64,000 nucleotides of DNA, taken from the NCBI GenBank assembly GCA_030602885.1, contig JAUVYV010000013.1:1-64000 (forward strand), given 5' to 3'. Positions 7,559 to 15,999 of this stretch are shown piece by piece. Position numbers and translations under genes: made by a program. How positions within the stretch are numbered: position 1 is the stretch's first letter; the number at the start of each line of letters is the position of its first letter. The notes under the pieces were generated by a model. That model saw only the letters and a program-made list of their open reading frames with translations, was not told where the DNA came from and searched no databases. The stretch comes from Phycisphaerales bacterium (GTDB lineage Bacteria > Planctomycetota > Phycisphaerae > Sedimentisphaerales > Anaerobacaceae).

Positions 7559-10015
7559 ATGGGCAGCAAGAAGTTAAGTGAGAGCTTAAGAGGCAGGTCT
7601 GAATTTGTAGTAGTTGTGGAGTTGACTGGTGGGCCCAGCTTCAATTTTGGGCCTATCGAAAGATTTCTGGCCGCATACAGGACCGATGGTGACAGTGCAA
7701 TTGCAGCGGGCTTTGATTTTGTTGGGGTGACTTTGCCTCAAAATCCGGGCGGTGCAGCCAACATAGAGCCGGCGGCGGTGTTGAGGCAACTGGCAGAAAA
7801 AGATTTGTTGGGGGATTTGGATTGTGTGCCTCACGTTTCCTGTAAGGACCAGAACGTCGATGCGATAGTGAGCTCTTTAGTCGGTTACCGCCAAGCCGGG
7901 ATTGAGACCATCCTCGCGCTTACGGGCGACAAGCCGTTAAAGGCCAAGGGCGTCTTTGAGCTGGATTCGATTGGGCTGCTCGGCTTGATAAGGGATATGA
8001 ATAACGAGGCATACCTCAAGGCAAAACCCGACCAGCTCGACAACGTTCATCATTTCTATCCGGGTGCTGCTGTTTCTCCGTTCAAGTACACCGAGCCGTC
8101 GCAGATGCAGCAGTACTACAAGATGGAGAAGAAGATAAGCTGCGGTGCTCGATTTTTGATTACGCAGGTCGGATGGGACTGGAAGAAATCGGCCGAGCTT
8201 TTCAGATACATTGAGGAAAACGGTATCGATGTGCCCGTCATCGGCAATGTCTATCTGTTGAGCACCATCACGCCGGCGCCGAGATTGATGCACGATATCA
8301 AGCTGCCGGGCTGTTTTGTAAGTGATGAGCTTTTCGAGAAGGTCTGCTCGGAGAAGGTGGATGAGCACATTGAGCGGGCGGCACAGCAGGTGGCCATGTA
8401 TAAGGCGATGGGTGCTGCGGGTGTAGATATCGGCGGGGTTCACAGCTTTGATATGTTTACGAAGATTCTGGCCAGGGCCACTGAGATCGGCGATGACGCC
8501 GAGCAGTTCAGGGACAACCTGTGCTGGCCTGGGGAAAACCCATTCTACCTGTATGGTGAGCACGGCAGGAGAGTTGAGATGTCCAGACCCAAGAAGAAGC
8601 TCAGGCAGAAGTTCTTCAACTTCTTCCACTGGGCGATGTTGGATGCGGACCACCTTGGCTTTCATGCATTCAAGAAGATGATGGCAGCTCTCGGAACTGA
8701 GAAGGGTTCGGGCGGCATGTACAAGCTCTTCAATGCTTCGGAGAAGTGGTTTAAGTATCTGGTATTCGACTGCGAAGAGTGCGGTGACTGCTATCTGCCG
8801 GAAAATTTTAGCTACTGTACTATAGGCGGCTGTGAGAAGGGAATGGACAATGCCCCGTGCGGGGACTCGACGGCAGACGGCAAGTGCGGCAATAATCTTG
8901 AGCTTGTGTGCATAGGCGAATTGATTTACGACGCAGCAGCGGCAGAGAAAGGAGGCATCGAGAAACTGCGGACAATTACCAACAGGCCGAGGAAGCATGA
9001 GCTGGAGAATACTTCGTCAATCCTGAACTATCTTTTCGGCAGGGACCACACGATGAAGAATGCAATCATCTCTATCGGTGAGTCAATACATGCCTCGATA
9101 CCCAAAACGGGCAAGATAATGAAGCAGCTTGCCAAGCTTGGCCCTGATGCGTATGAGAAAGAGAGCGGGCCTTTGAATTATATAAAGGCGCTGATTGAAT
9201 CGCAGGCAGACGAAGGGGCGGACTATATTGCGGTCAATCTCGATGTATTCGGCGAAGACGACCCCAAACTCACCGTCGAGATGATGCGTCAGTATGTAAA
9301 GCTCGTTCGCAAATGGGGCGCCGGCGTGCCGATCTGCATCGACAGCAGCAATGATGATGTCCATATAGCAGGACTGCAGGAATGGCACGATACGAAAGAG
9401 CAGGTCGCCCAGCCGCTGCTCAACTCGGTCAAGGTCTATACGGCCGACAAGATGCTGCCCTTGAAGAAGGATTACGATTATGCGTTCATCGGTTTGCTGG
9501 TCAGCGAGGACAAACCCACCGGGCCGGGCGGTTCGCATTCGGTGGACGAATTGCATTCGTTAGCCAAACGGATATTCGAAGAGGCGGTGGGCAAGTACGG
9601 ATTCAAGCCGGGTGAGATATTCTTCGATTCGACGGTCTTTCCGCTTGCGATAGACATGCCGATGGAGCCGAATGTCCCCGGCTACACGTATCGGGCGTTC
9701 GAGACAATAAAGAAGATTAAGAGCGATGCGCAGATGAAGGGCGTGCACTGTTCGCTCGGTGTGAGCAATTCGGTTCGTGACCTGCCGGGGCGGCGAATCG
9801 GGGTGTGCAGGGCCTATCTCGCCAAGGCGATGGAGTACGGCCTGGATGCCGGTATAATCAATGTCGCACACCGGTACGGTACAGTGGAGCCGGATGCGGG
9901 GCTGCTGGAGCTGGTGGATGCATACGCAAAGATGGACGGCTCGGCAGAGGCGATGAACAAGGCCGTGATGCTGATGGGCAAGTTCTGCCAGGAAAACCGT
10001 AAGGCCGCCACATAG
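7559..10015 (+). CDS. Three-domain MetF / MTHFR-C zinc-type / pterin methyltransferase fusion
   Basis: About 818 residues. Residues 1-310 are a methylenetetrahydrofolate reductase barrel (VVELTGGPSFNFGP, ILALTGDKP, FLITQVGWD, PVIGNVYLLS). Residues 400-450 carry a Cys-rich segment (FDCEECGDCYLPENFSYC, then CEKG and NAPCGDS) typical of the MTHFR-C/MetV-like domain. From about 500 (ISIGESIHASIP) to 815 comes a dihydropteroate-synthase-like barrel (ADYIAVNLDVFG, CIDSSN, DIPMEPN-type loop, CSLGVSNSVRDLPGR), as in AcsE/MtgA-type methyltetrahydrofolate methyltransferases. The fusion would join 5,10-methylene-THF reduction to methyl transfer to or from a corrinoid protein. No corrinoid-protein gene is adjacent. 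The start is the ATG with GGAG 11 bases upstream. Confidence 0.85.
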   Translation: MGSKKLSESLRGRSEFVVVVELTGGPSFNFGPIERFLAAYRTDGDSAIAAGFDFVGVTLPQNPGGAANIEPAAVLRQLAEKDLLGDLDCVPHVSCKDQNVDAIVSSLVGYRQAGIETILALTGDKPLKAKGVFELDSIGLLGLIRDMNNEAYLKAKPDQLDNVHHFYPGAAVSPFKYTEPSQMQQYYKMEKKISCGARFLITQVGWDWKKSAELFRYIEENGIDVPVIGNVYLLSTITPAPRLMHDIKLPGCFVSDELFEKVCSEKVDEHIERAAQQVAMYKAMGAAGVDIGGVHSFDMFTKILARATEIGDDAEQFRDNLCWPGENPFYLYGEHGRRVEMSRPKKKLRQKFFNFFHWAMLDADHLGFHAFKKMMAALGTEKGSGGMYKLFNASEKWFKYLVFDCEECGDCYLPENFSYCTIGGCEKGMDNAPCGDSTADGKCGNNLELVCIGELIYDAAAAEKGGIEKLRTITNRPRKHELENTSSILNYLFGRDHTMKNAIISIGESIHASIPKTGKIMKQLAKLGPDAYEKESGPLNYIKALIESQADEGADYIAVNLDVFGEDDPKLTVEMMRQYVKLVRKWGAGVPICIDSSNDDVHIAGLQEWHDTKEQVAQPLLNSVKVYTADKMLPLKKDYDYAFIGLLVSEDKPTGPGGSHSVDELHSLAKRIFEEAVGKYGFKPGEIFFDSTVFPLAIDMPMEPNVPGYTYRAFETIKKIKSDAQMKGVHCSLGVSNSVRDLPGRRIGVCRAYLAKAMEYGLDAGIINVAHRYGTVEPDAGLLELVDAYAKMDGSAEAMNKAVMLMGKFCQENRKAAT

Positions 10016-10136
10016 AAAGACTCAAGGACACCGGCGGGGAGCATCCTTCTGCGGCGGTCAATGAGACAGTGGGTAGGGAGGATAGGGATACTGTCGTTTT
10101 TTCTGATTGTGGTCTTCCAGGGAAGCAGAACGGGCC

Positions 10137-10157
10137 AAAGGCGTCTGACGCTTTTTT
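10137..10157 (+). terminator. Intrinsic terminator after the MetF fusion
   Basis: AAAGGCG pairs with CGCTTTT around TCTGA (one G-U), followed by a T-run to 10157. It lies 120 bases past the stop. Confidence 0.5.
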
Positions 10158-10282
10158 GTGATGCCCCCGAGCATTGGAAAAATAACAGAAAAGGGACAAA
10201 GCTGTAACATGTCGGTAACACCTGTCCATTAGACTCCGAGCATTGATGATAATGCAAATTGTCCTTTTTTAGGAGATACGAA

Positions 10283-11776
10283 ATGGAACGCACTGTCTTA
10301 TTTACAAAAGCTGTCTTGCTGTTGGCTGTCGTTGGAGTGTTTGCAGGTGTCGCGGTTGGAGCGAGTGAAACGGTGAGCGGAGCTGCGGATACGTTTACTG
10401 TAAAGCTGCAGATTGACAAGCCGTATTGCCTGCTGAATTTCATGGAGACTCTCAGGACGAGAGGCTATTACGGCCCGATGCTGTATGAGTATTATCAGAA
10501 GAGCAAATACAGCGACGACGAGAATCTAGCGAAACTCGTGCAGCAATACTCGAGCGTGAGATTCACATATCCATACCACTTTGACGGCTATCCCAAGTAC
10601 AGGTTCATGGCCAAGGGTAGAGTAACGAGCGATGTGTTCTTCACTCTAAGTGCACGAACCGACAGTCTGGAAGATTTCAAGCAAATGACTGTGGGCATCA
10701 TTCCATTCGATGACCATCGGCGGCTGTTTGAGATCCTTGAGGCGGCCGAGCCAATATACGATGAGCTGATCTGGAAGCCATATTACGGGATTGCGAAGGA
10801 GAGATTAAAGGGGTTGAGAGAATATGCAGAGAAGGTCAAGATGGGCGAGATGCCCGGGCTTATCGCGAATTTCCTGAACAGCAACTGGGCCACCGATATC
10901 CCCCTTATAGTGTCGTTTTCGATAGTGCCGGGCGAAAAGATTAAGCGTGTACCGCCGCCTATAGGTAACGTTATACGCGCCGGCTTGTTAACTGAGTCAG
11001 ACGATTACTCATGGTATATTGGTCTGATCGTACATGAATTTTCTCACAGGGCGTTTGCAGAGCAACCGCTGGCGATGCACCAGCAGATCGACCAATGGTT
11101 TGAAAGCTCAAAGTCTCCTCATCGGGGCATGGTCAATTTCATGTTCAACGAGGTGTTAGGCGGGGCTGTAGGACATAAGGTGCGAGAGGATCTTTTGGGC
11201 CCTCACGAGTTCACATACGACCAGCCAGCCATAAAGGCATTCGACGAAGCTATCTATCCATTAGTCACATCATATCTTGATGAAGGAAAATCAATCGACC
11301 AGGCCTTCGTAAACGAGAGTCTCAGAATATACGGAGAGACATTCCCAAATGCCCTTCGCGAATACAGCAGTCTATTCCAGGCCTATTATCTGTTGACGGA
11401 CCTCGAAGAAAATGAAGCACAGAAGCTGCCGGGGCCGATTATGAAAAATATTTGCAGCCCCATGATGTATGAGGTTAAAACCCCGATTATTGACGATCAG
11501 AATATAAACGCCTTGATTGCCTACGACTTCACGAAAGTGATTGTCATCACCAAAGATCATGACAGGACAATTGAGTACCTTAAAGGCAAAATCAGTGAGC
11601 TTAACAGATTCAAGAATCTTAACACGGCCTCGGATTTCGCTTTATCATGTCACGACGTCGATGGAAACCCTTATGTCATAATCAACCTCCAGTCTCTGGA
11701 AACATTTGAGGAGGTTTTGAAAAAACTGAAAGCCGAAAAAATGATCGATTCCAACAATCCTGTAGTCCCCTTGTAG
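10283..11776 (+). CDS. Secreted zinc metalloprotease-like protein (HEFSH)
   Basis: A 497-residue protein with a clear signal peptide (charged start, LLLAVVGVFAGVAVGA). His251-Glu-Phe-Ser-His255 is a gluzincin-type HExxH zinc motif; a downstream Glu-containing helix (FMFNEVLGGAVGHKV) could give the third ligand. I do not recognise the family. The start is secure: AGGAG lies 7 bases before the ATG. After the TAG at 11774-11776 the same frame stays open for 27 more codons to a TAA at 11860, with coding-like composition, so the annotated C-terminus may be a truncation of an originally longer protein. Confidence 0.78.
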   Translation: MERTVLFTKAVLLLAVVGVFAGVAVGASETVSGAADTFTVKLQIDKPYCLLNFMETLRTRGYYGPMLYEYYQKSKYSDDENLAKLVQQYSSVRFTYPYHFDGYPKYRFMAKGRVTSDVFFTLSARTDSLEDFKQMTVGIIPFDDHRRLFEILEAAEPIYDELIWKPYYGIAKERLKGLREYAEKVKMGEMPGLIANFLNSNWATDIPLIVSFSIVPGEKIKRVPPPIGNVIRAGLLTESDDYSWYIGLIVHEFSHRAFAEQPLAMHQQIDQWFESSKSPHRGMVNFMFNEVLGGAVGHKVREDLLGPHEFTYDQPAIKAFDEAIYPLVTSYLDEGKSIDQAFVNESLRIYGETFPNALREYSSLFQAYYLLTDLEENEAQKLPGPIMKNICSPMMYEVKTPIIDDQNINALIAYDFTKVIVITKDHDRTIEYLKGKISELNRFKNLNTASDFALSCHDVDGNPYVIINLQSLETFEEVLKKLKAEKMIDSNNPVVPL

Positions 11777-11860
11777 ATCGGTGACGCCGAGAACATCAGG
11801 AAAGTGGTTGACCTCCTGAGTGCGAAAAAGTCCAACGGCACGGCCGTGGTTGTCGAGTAA
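11777..11860 (+). pseudogene. In-frame 3' extension beyond the amber stop of the metalloprotease gene
   Basis: Twenty-seven sense codons directly follow the TAG in the same frame and end in TAA. The encoded piece (IGDAENIRKVVDLLSAKK and a final VVVE) has the helix-strand pattern of the preceding segment (LETFEEVLKKLKAEK), so it reads as the lost or read-through end of the same domain. Confidence 0.5.
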
Positions 11861-11962
11861 CCACTGCTTGTCTCGTCCTGTCTGCCGATAGCGAACTTCA
11901 GGGGGGCATAGATGATGCCAACGCGGTGGCGGCGGTTTTGATTTTCTTTTGTGAGTTGTCTT

Positions 11963-11990
11963 TTGAAGATGCGCGTCTGTTCTGTATAAT
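11963..11990 (+). promoter_or_regulatory. Candidate sigma-70 promoter upstream of the GH127 gene
   Basis: TTGAAG at 11963-11968, a 16-base spacer, then a perfect TATAAT at 11985-11990. The leader to the GH127 start would be about 175 bases; nothing structured is obvious in it. Confidence 0.5.
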
Positions 11991-12172
11991 TTGACTGAAT
12001 TCTTCTATTTTGGCTACCGGCTCGGCAAAAACCCCCGCATTATTATCGGTCCTTTCCGACGACAGGTGCAGAAATGAATTCTTCTCTGCCGATTTAATAC
12101 TGTCATGCTAAACGTAGAATCCGGTCTAAAGCCGTGAATCGATACTCTGTGATATTGAATGGGGGTTAAGCG

Positions 12173-14170
12173 ATGAGAAAAGTTAAAGCACCACGAGGCC
12201 GTTTCATTACAATTGCGGCTGTGGTCTGTGTCCCGTTTCTAACAGGATTCCGGGTTGGAGAATCTGAAAGACCAACCGCTGTGCCGCCGGCGAACGTCGC
12301 TATTGAAGATGCGTTCTGGACGCCACGGCTTGAGACCAATCGCAAGGTCACAATCCCCCTTGTCTTTGAGCAGTGCGAAAAGACGGGGCGAATCGACAAC
12401 TTCGCCAAGGCTGGTGACCTTGTGAAGGGAAGCTTCAAGGGGATATACTTCAACGACTCCGATGTCTATAAGATCATCGAAGCAGCCAGCTATTCGCTCA
12501 GAACTTACCCCGACCCCAATCTCGAAGCATACGTGGACGGCGTTATCGACAAGATTGCTGCGGCCCAGTGGCGGGACGGTTATCTATATACCTTTTATTC
12601 ACTGCCGGTAAGACAGCCCGAGAAACGATGGACCAACCTGAAGGATATGCACGAGCTTTATTGCGCCGGTCACCTGTTCGAGGCGGCGACAGCATATTAC
12701 GAAACGACGGGGAAGATGGACTTTCTGAATGTGGCAACCCGGCTGGCGGACCACATCGATTCGGTCTTCGGTCCGGACAAGAGAGTCGGTGTGCCCGGCC
12801 ACGAGGAAATTGAAATCGGCCTGGTCAAACTATACAGAGTAACCGGCGACCACAAATATATCAGACTGGCGAAATTCTTTATTGACCATCGCGGACGAGC
12901 GAACGACCGCTCTCTATACGGGGCGTACCACCAGGATCATATGCCGGTGACAGAGCAGCGCCAGGCAGTCGGGCATGCGGTCCGCGCCGGATATCTCTAC
13001 AGCGGTATGGCCGACGTTGCCGCCTGGACCGAAGCCGGTGATTATGTCCATGCACTCGACTTCCTGTGGACAAACGTCGTCTCGAACAAGCTGTACATAA
13101 CGGGGGGCATCGGCTCGCGGCACGAGGGTGAGCGTTTCGGCGAGAACTACGAGCTGCCCAACAGGACCGCGTACTGTGAGAGTTGTGCGGCCATTGCCAA
13201 CGCAATGTGGAACCATCGGATGTTCCTGCTGAAAGCTGATGCAAGGTACATCGATGTGCTCGAACGGGTCATCTATAACGGGTTTCTCTCGAGCGTTTCC
13301 CTCAGCGGCGAGAAGTTTTTCTATCCCAATCCGCTCGAATCCGACGGCAAATACGCATTTAACAAGGGCATGACGACGCGGCGGAAGTGGTTCGAGTGTG
13401 CGTGCTGTCCGCCGAACATCGCTCGCTTTATGGCATCGCTTGGTGAGTACATCTACGCACAGAATGATGATGCCATATACGTGAATCTTTTTGTGGGGAG
13501 CACGGTAACGGTTAATCTGAAGGGCAATACCGTTCGTTTGACCCAGAAGACGGATTACCCGTGGGACGGCGAAGTAGAAATCGCAGTCGAGCCGCAGCAC
13601 CCCGCCGAATTTTCAATCTATCTGCGGATTCCCGGCTGGCTGCAAAACAGACCTGTGCCGAGTGATTTGTACCGCTACCTGAGGAGGACCAGGTCGGGCA
13701 TGAACATGAGAATCGGCGATTTGTCGGTCGGGCTGCAGATGAAAAAAGGGTTTGCACGGATTCAACGGGAGTGGAATAAGGGCGATGTGATTAAGATACA
13801 TCTGCCGATGCCGATTCGTCGTGTCCTTTGTAATAACAACGTCAAGGAAAATGTCGGCAAGGTGTCGCTGGAGCGCGGCCCGATTGTGTTCTGTGCCGAG
13901 TCGGCCGACAACTCAGGGCACGCATTGAACATAGTGCTGGGAGACGATACGGAGCTTGAGGCCGAATACAGGCAGGACCTGCTCGGCGGTGTCACCGTCC
14001 TGCGGGGCAATGCCTATGGCACGTACGCCGCAACGGCAGCAGAGTCTTCGGTTTTGAAGAAACAGCCCTTCACGGCAATCCCCTACTATGCCTGGTCCAA
14101 TCGCGGCGCCGGTGAGATGGCGGTCTGGCTGGCAAGAAAAGCCGACGCTGCCAAGGCCGCTGCGGAGTGA
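12173..14170 (+). CDS. GH127 beta-L-arabinofuranosidase family protein
   Basis: A 665-residue protein with an N-terminal signal-like hydrophobic stretch. It opens in GH127 fashion with IEDAFWTPRLETN, then GDLVKGSFKG and YKIIEAASYSL. The zinc/catalytic set is visible: Glu336 and Cys338 in YCESCA, and Cys411/Cys412 in FECACCPPN, matching the Glu/Cys arrangement of the bifidobacterial enzyme HypBA1, where a zinc-bound Cys is the nucleophile. Expected activity is release of L-arabinofuranose or a similar furanoside; the family is broad. The ATG follows GGGGGTTAAGCG. The downstream sulfatase lies 81 bases away on the same strand, suggesting joint use on a sulfated plant or algal glycan. Confidence 0.9.
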   Translation: MRKVKAPRGRFITIAAVVCVPFLTGFRVGESERPTAVPPANVAIEDAFWTPRLETNRKVTIPLVFEQCEKTGRIDNFAKAGDLVKGSFKGIYFNDSDVYKIIEAASYSLRTYPDPNLEAYVDGVIDKIAAAQWRDGYLYTFYSLPVRQPEKRWTNLKDMHELYCAGHLFEAATAYYETTGKMDFLNVATRLADHIDSVFGPDKRVGVPGHEEIEIGLVKLYRVTGDHKYIRLAKFFIDHRGRANDRSLYGAYHQDHMPVTEQRQAVGHAVRAGYLYSGMADVAAWTEAGDYVHALDFLWTNVVSNKLYITGGIGSRHEGERFGENYELPNRTAYCESCAAIANAMWNHRMFLLKADARYIDVLERVIYNGFLSSVSLSGEKFFYPNPLESDGKYAFNKGMTTRRKWFECACCPPNIARFMASLGEYIYAQNDDAIYVNLFVGSTVTVNLKGNTVRLTQKTDYPWDGEVEIAVEPQHPAEFSIYLRIPGWLQNRPVPSDLYRYLRRTRSGMNMRIGDLSVGLQMKKGFARIQREWNKGDVIKIHLPMPIRRVLCNNNVKENVGKVSLERGPIVFCAESADNSGHALNIVLGDDTELEAEYRQDLLGGVTVLRGNAYGTYAATAAESSVLKKQPFTAIPYYAWSNRGAGEMAVWLARKADAAKAAAE

Positions 14171-14251
14171 GTAACGGTTGATATATCTGCTGTTGTGTGG
14201 TACATTTCAGACGGCGGGCCGCAGTAGGGAATACATGGAAGGAGCCTTGTC

Positions 14252-15721
14252 ATGAAAATCAGACTTGACCGTCGAGAATTCCTAAAGGCAATCGGTATTG
14301 GAGCAGCGGCTGTAACGTTCGGCGGCTGTGCTGCTGTCGAGAAAACACGTGCGTGCAGGCCGAGCCGTGAGCCCCCTAACGTGGTAATCATTTTTACCGA
14401 CGACCAGGGCTATGCAGACGTCGGCTGCTACGGCGCCGAAGGTTTCCAGACGCCTAATCTCGACAGAATGGCGGCCGAGGGGATGCGCTTTACCGACTTC
14501 TATGTGGCGGCGGCGTCATGTACTCCGTCGCGTGCAGCGCTTTTGACAGGTTGCTATCCGCAACGTGTCGGCCTGCCTTATGTCTTGGGGCCGGACTCGA
14601 AAATCGGTATCGGTGACAAAGAGACGACGATTGCCGAGATGCTGAAACAGCGCGGTTACGCTACCGCCTGCTACGGCAAGTGGCATTTGGGACACCATCG
14701 GCAGTTCCTGCCGACTCGCCACGGCTTTGACGACTACTTCGGGCTGCCCTATTCGAACGATATGTGGACATACCACCCGACCAACAAGAGCTTTCCACGG
14801 CTGCCCCTTATCGAAGGTGAAGAAATCATCTCTTACGACCCGGACCAGACACAGTTGACGACGTGGTACACCGAGCACGCGGTGAAATTCATCGAGCAAA
14901 ACAAGGACAAGCCCTTCTTTGTATATTTGCCGCATTCGATGCCGCACGTGCCACTGCATGTCTCGGACAAATTCAGGGGTAAATCAAAGCAAGGCCTGTA
15001 CGGTGATGTGATAATGGAGATAGACTGGTCGGTGGGACAGGTTTTGTCAACACTAAAACGTCTGGGGATAGATGAGAAGACGTTGGTAATTTTCACCGCC
15101 GACAACGGGCCATGGCTCAGCTACGGCGACCACGCCGGCTCGGCGAAACCTCTGCGCGAAGGAAAGGGAACTACGTTTGATGGCGGACAGCGTGAGGCGT
15201 GTATTATGCGCTGGCCGGGCAAAATACCGACAGGGACAATCTGCCGCGAAGTGGCAACTGCTATGGACGTATTACCGACGCTTGCCGGACTGACCGGGGC
15301 GAAGCTGCCGGCTAATAAGATTGACGGCAAAGACATCCAGCCCCTGCTGAGCGGCCAACCGGGCGCTAAAAGCCCGCACGAGGCGATTTTCTATTACAAC
15401 GGCTGGCGGCTCGAAGCCATCCGAAGCGGTAAATGGAAGCTGCACCTTCCGCACGTGTACAGAACACTGGCGGGACGCCAGGGCGGAACAGGAGGAAAAC
15501 CGGTCAAATACGAACAGCGAAAAATCGGTATAGCCCTGTACGACCTTGAAAATGACATCGGCGAGCAGCACGATGTCGCCACCGAATACCCCGATGTGGT
15601 CAAACGACTCTCAGCACTTGCCCAAAAAATGGCCAAAGAACTCGGAGATGAGACGAGGAAAACAAAGGGCAACCAGATAAGGCCGTCCGGGCGCGTAAAC
15701 GCGGTCAAGAAACCGCTGTAG
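14252..15721 (+). CDS. Exported arylsulfatase (S1 family) with Tat/lipobox signal
   Basis: A 489-residue formylglycine sulfatase. The N-terminus has RREFLK (Tat-like) followed by a hydrophobic stretch ending in GGCA, a plausible lipobox. The active-site motif is CTPSR with Cys90 as the residue to be oxidised to formylglycine, followed by AALLTG. Metal-site Asp residues lie in IIFTDDQG near 48 and TADNGPW near 280. GKWHLGH near 145 is the standard second signature. It would remove sulfate esters from polysaccharide, acting at the envelope. AAGGAG sits 9 bases before the ATG. No sulfatase-maturing enzyme is in the window. Confidence 0.92.
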   Translation: MKIRLDRREFLKAIGIGAAAVTFGGCAAVEKTRACRPSREPPNVVIIFTDDQGYADVGCYGAEGFQTPNLDRMAAEGMRFTDFYVAAASCTPSRAALLTGCYPQRVGLPYVLGPDSKIGIGDKETTIAEMLKQRGYATACYGKWHLGHHRQFLPTRHGFDDYFGLPYSNDMWTYHPTNKSFPRLPLIEGEEIISYDPDQTQLTTWYTEHAVKFIEQNKDKPFFVYLPHSMPHVPLHVSDKFRGKSKQGLYGDVIMEIDWSVGQVLSTLKRLGIDEKTLVIFTADNGPWLSYGDHAGSAKPLREGKGTTFDGGQREACIMRWPGKIPTGTICREVATAMDVLPTLAGLTGAKLPANKIDGKDIQPLLSGQPGAKSPHEAIFYYNGWRLEAIRSGKWKLHLPHVYRTLAGRQGGTGGKPVKYEQRKIGIALYDLENDIGEQHDVATEYPDVVKRLSALAQKMAKELGDETRKTKGNQIRPSGRVNAVKKPL

Positions 15722-15999
15722 CAGCGCCCCCGCGTCCGTCAGTTGGAGAGTCCGCCCCTGGGGTCAGGCCCGCCGAATTTGCCTAACCGTCTTTGCCGGG
15801 ATTATCGGCCCTGTGAAACAAAGCAGGTACGGTAAAGCCGCAAATTCGGCCGTTTTGGCACATCTATCCGCTGCAAACCGCAAATGCTGAAATACCCCCT
15901 CGTATTTGCCGAAATAGAATATGCCGAAAATATACCCCGGCTGCCGGGGCCTGTGGGGCTGAATGCAACACTAAAAAAAGTCAAATTGGGTAGTTGCAA
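15722..15999. other. 278-base intergenic gap
   Basis: No gene or clear promoter seen. It separates the sulfatase and the sensor kinase and holds several short CCGAAAATA-like runs of no obvious meaning. Confidence 0.3.

Noticed and set aside
7937-8998. 353-codon minus-strand frame
   Set aside because: Antisense shadow of the MetF fusion with no ribosome site.
11774-11776. TAG as pyrrolysine
   Set aside because: Other genes here (GH130, thiE, the MetF fusion) end in TAG, so it is an ordinary stop; no pyl genes are in view.
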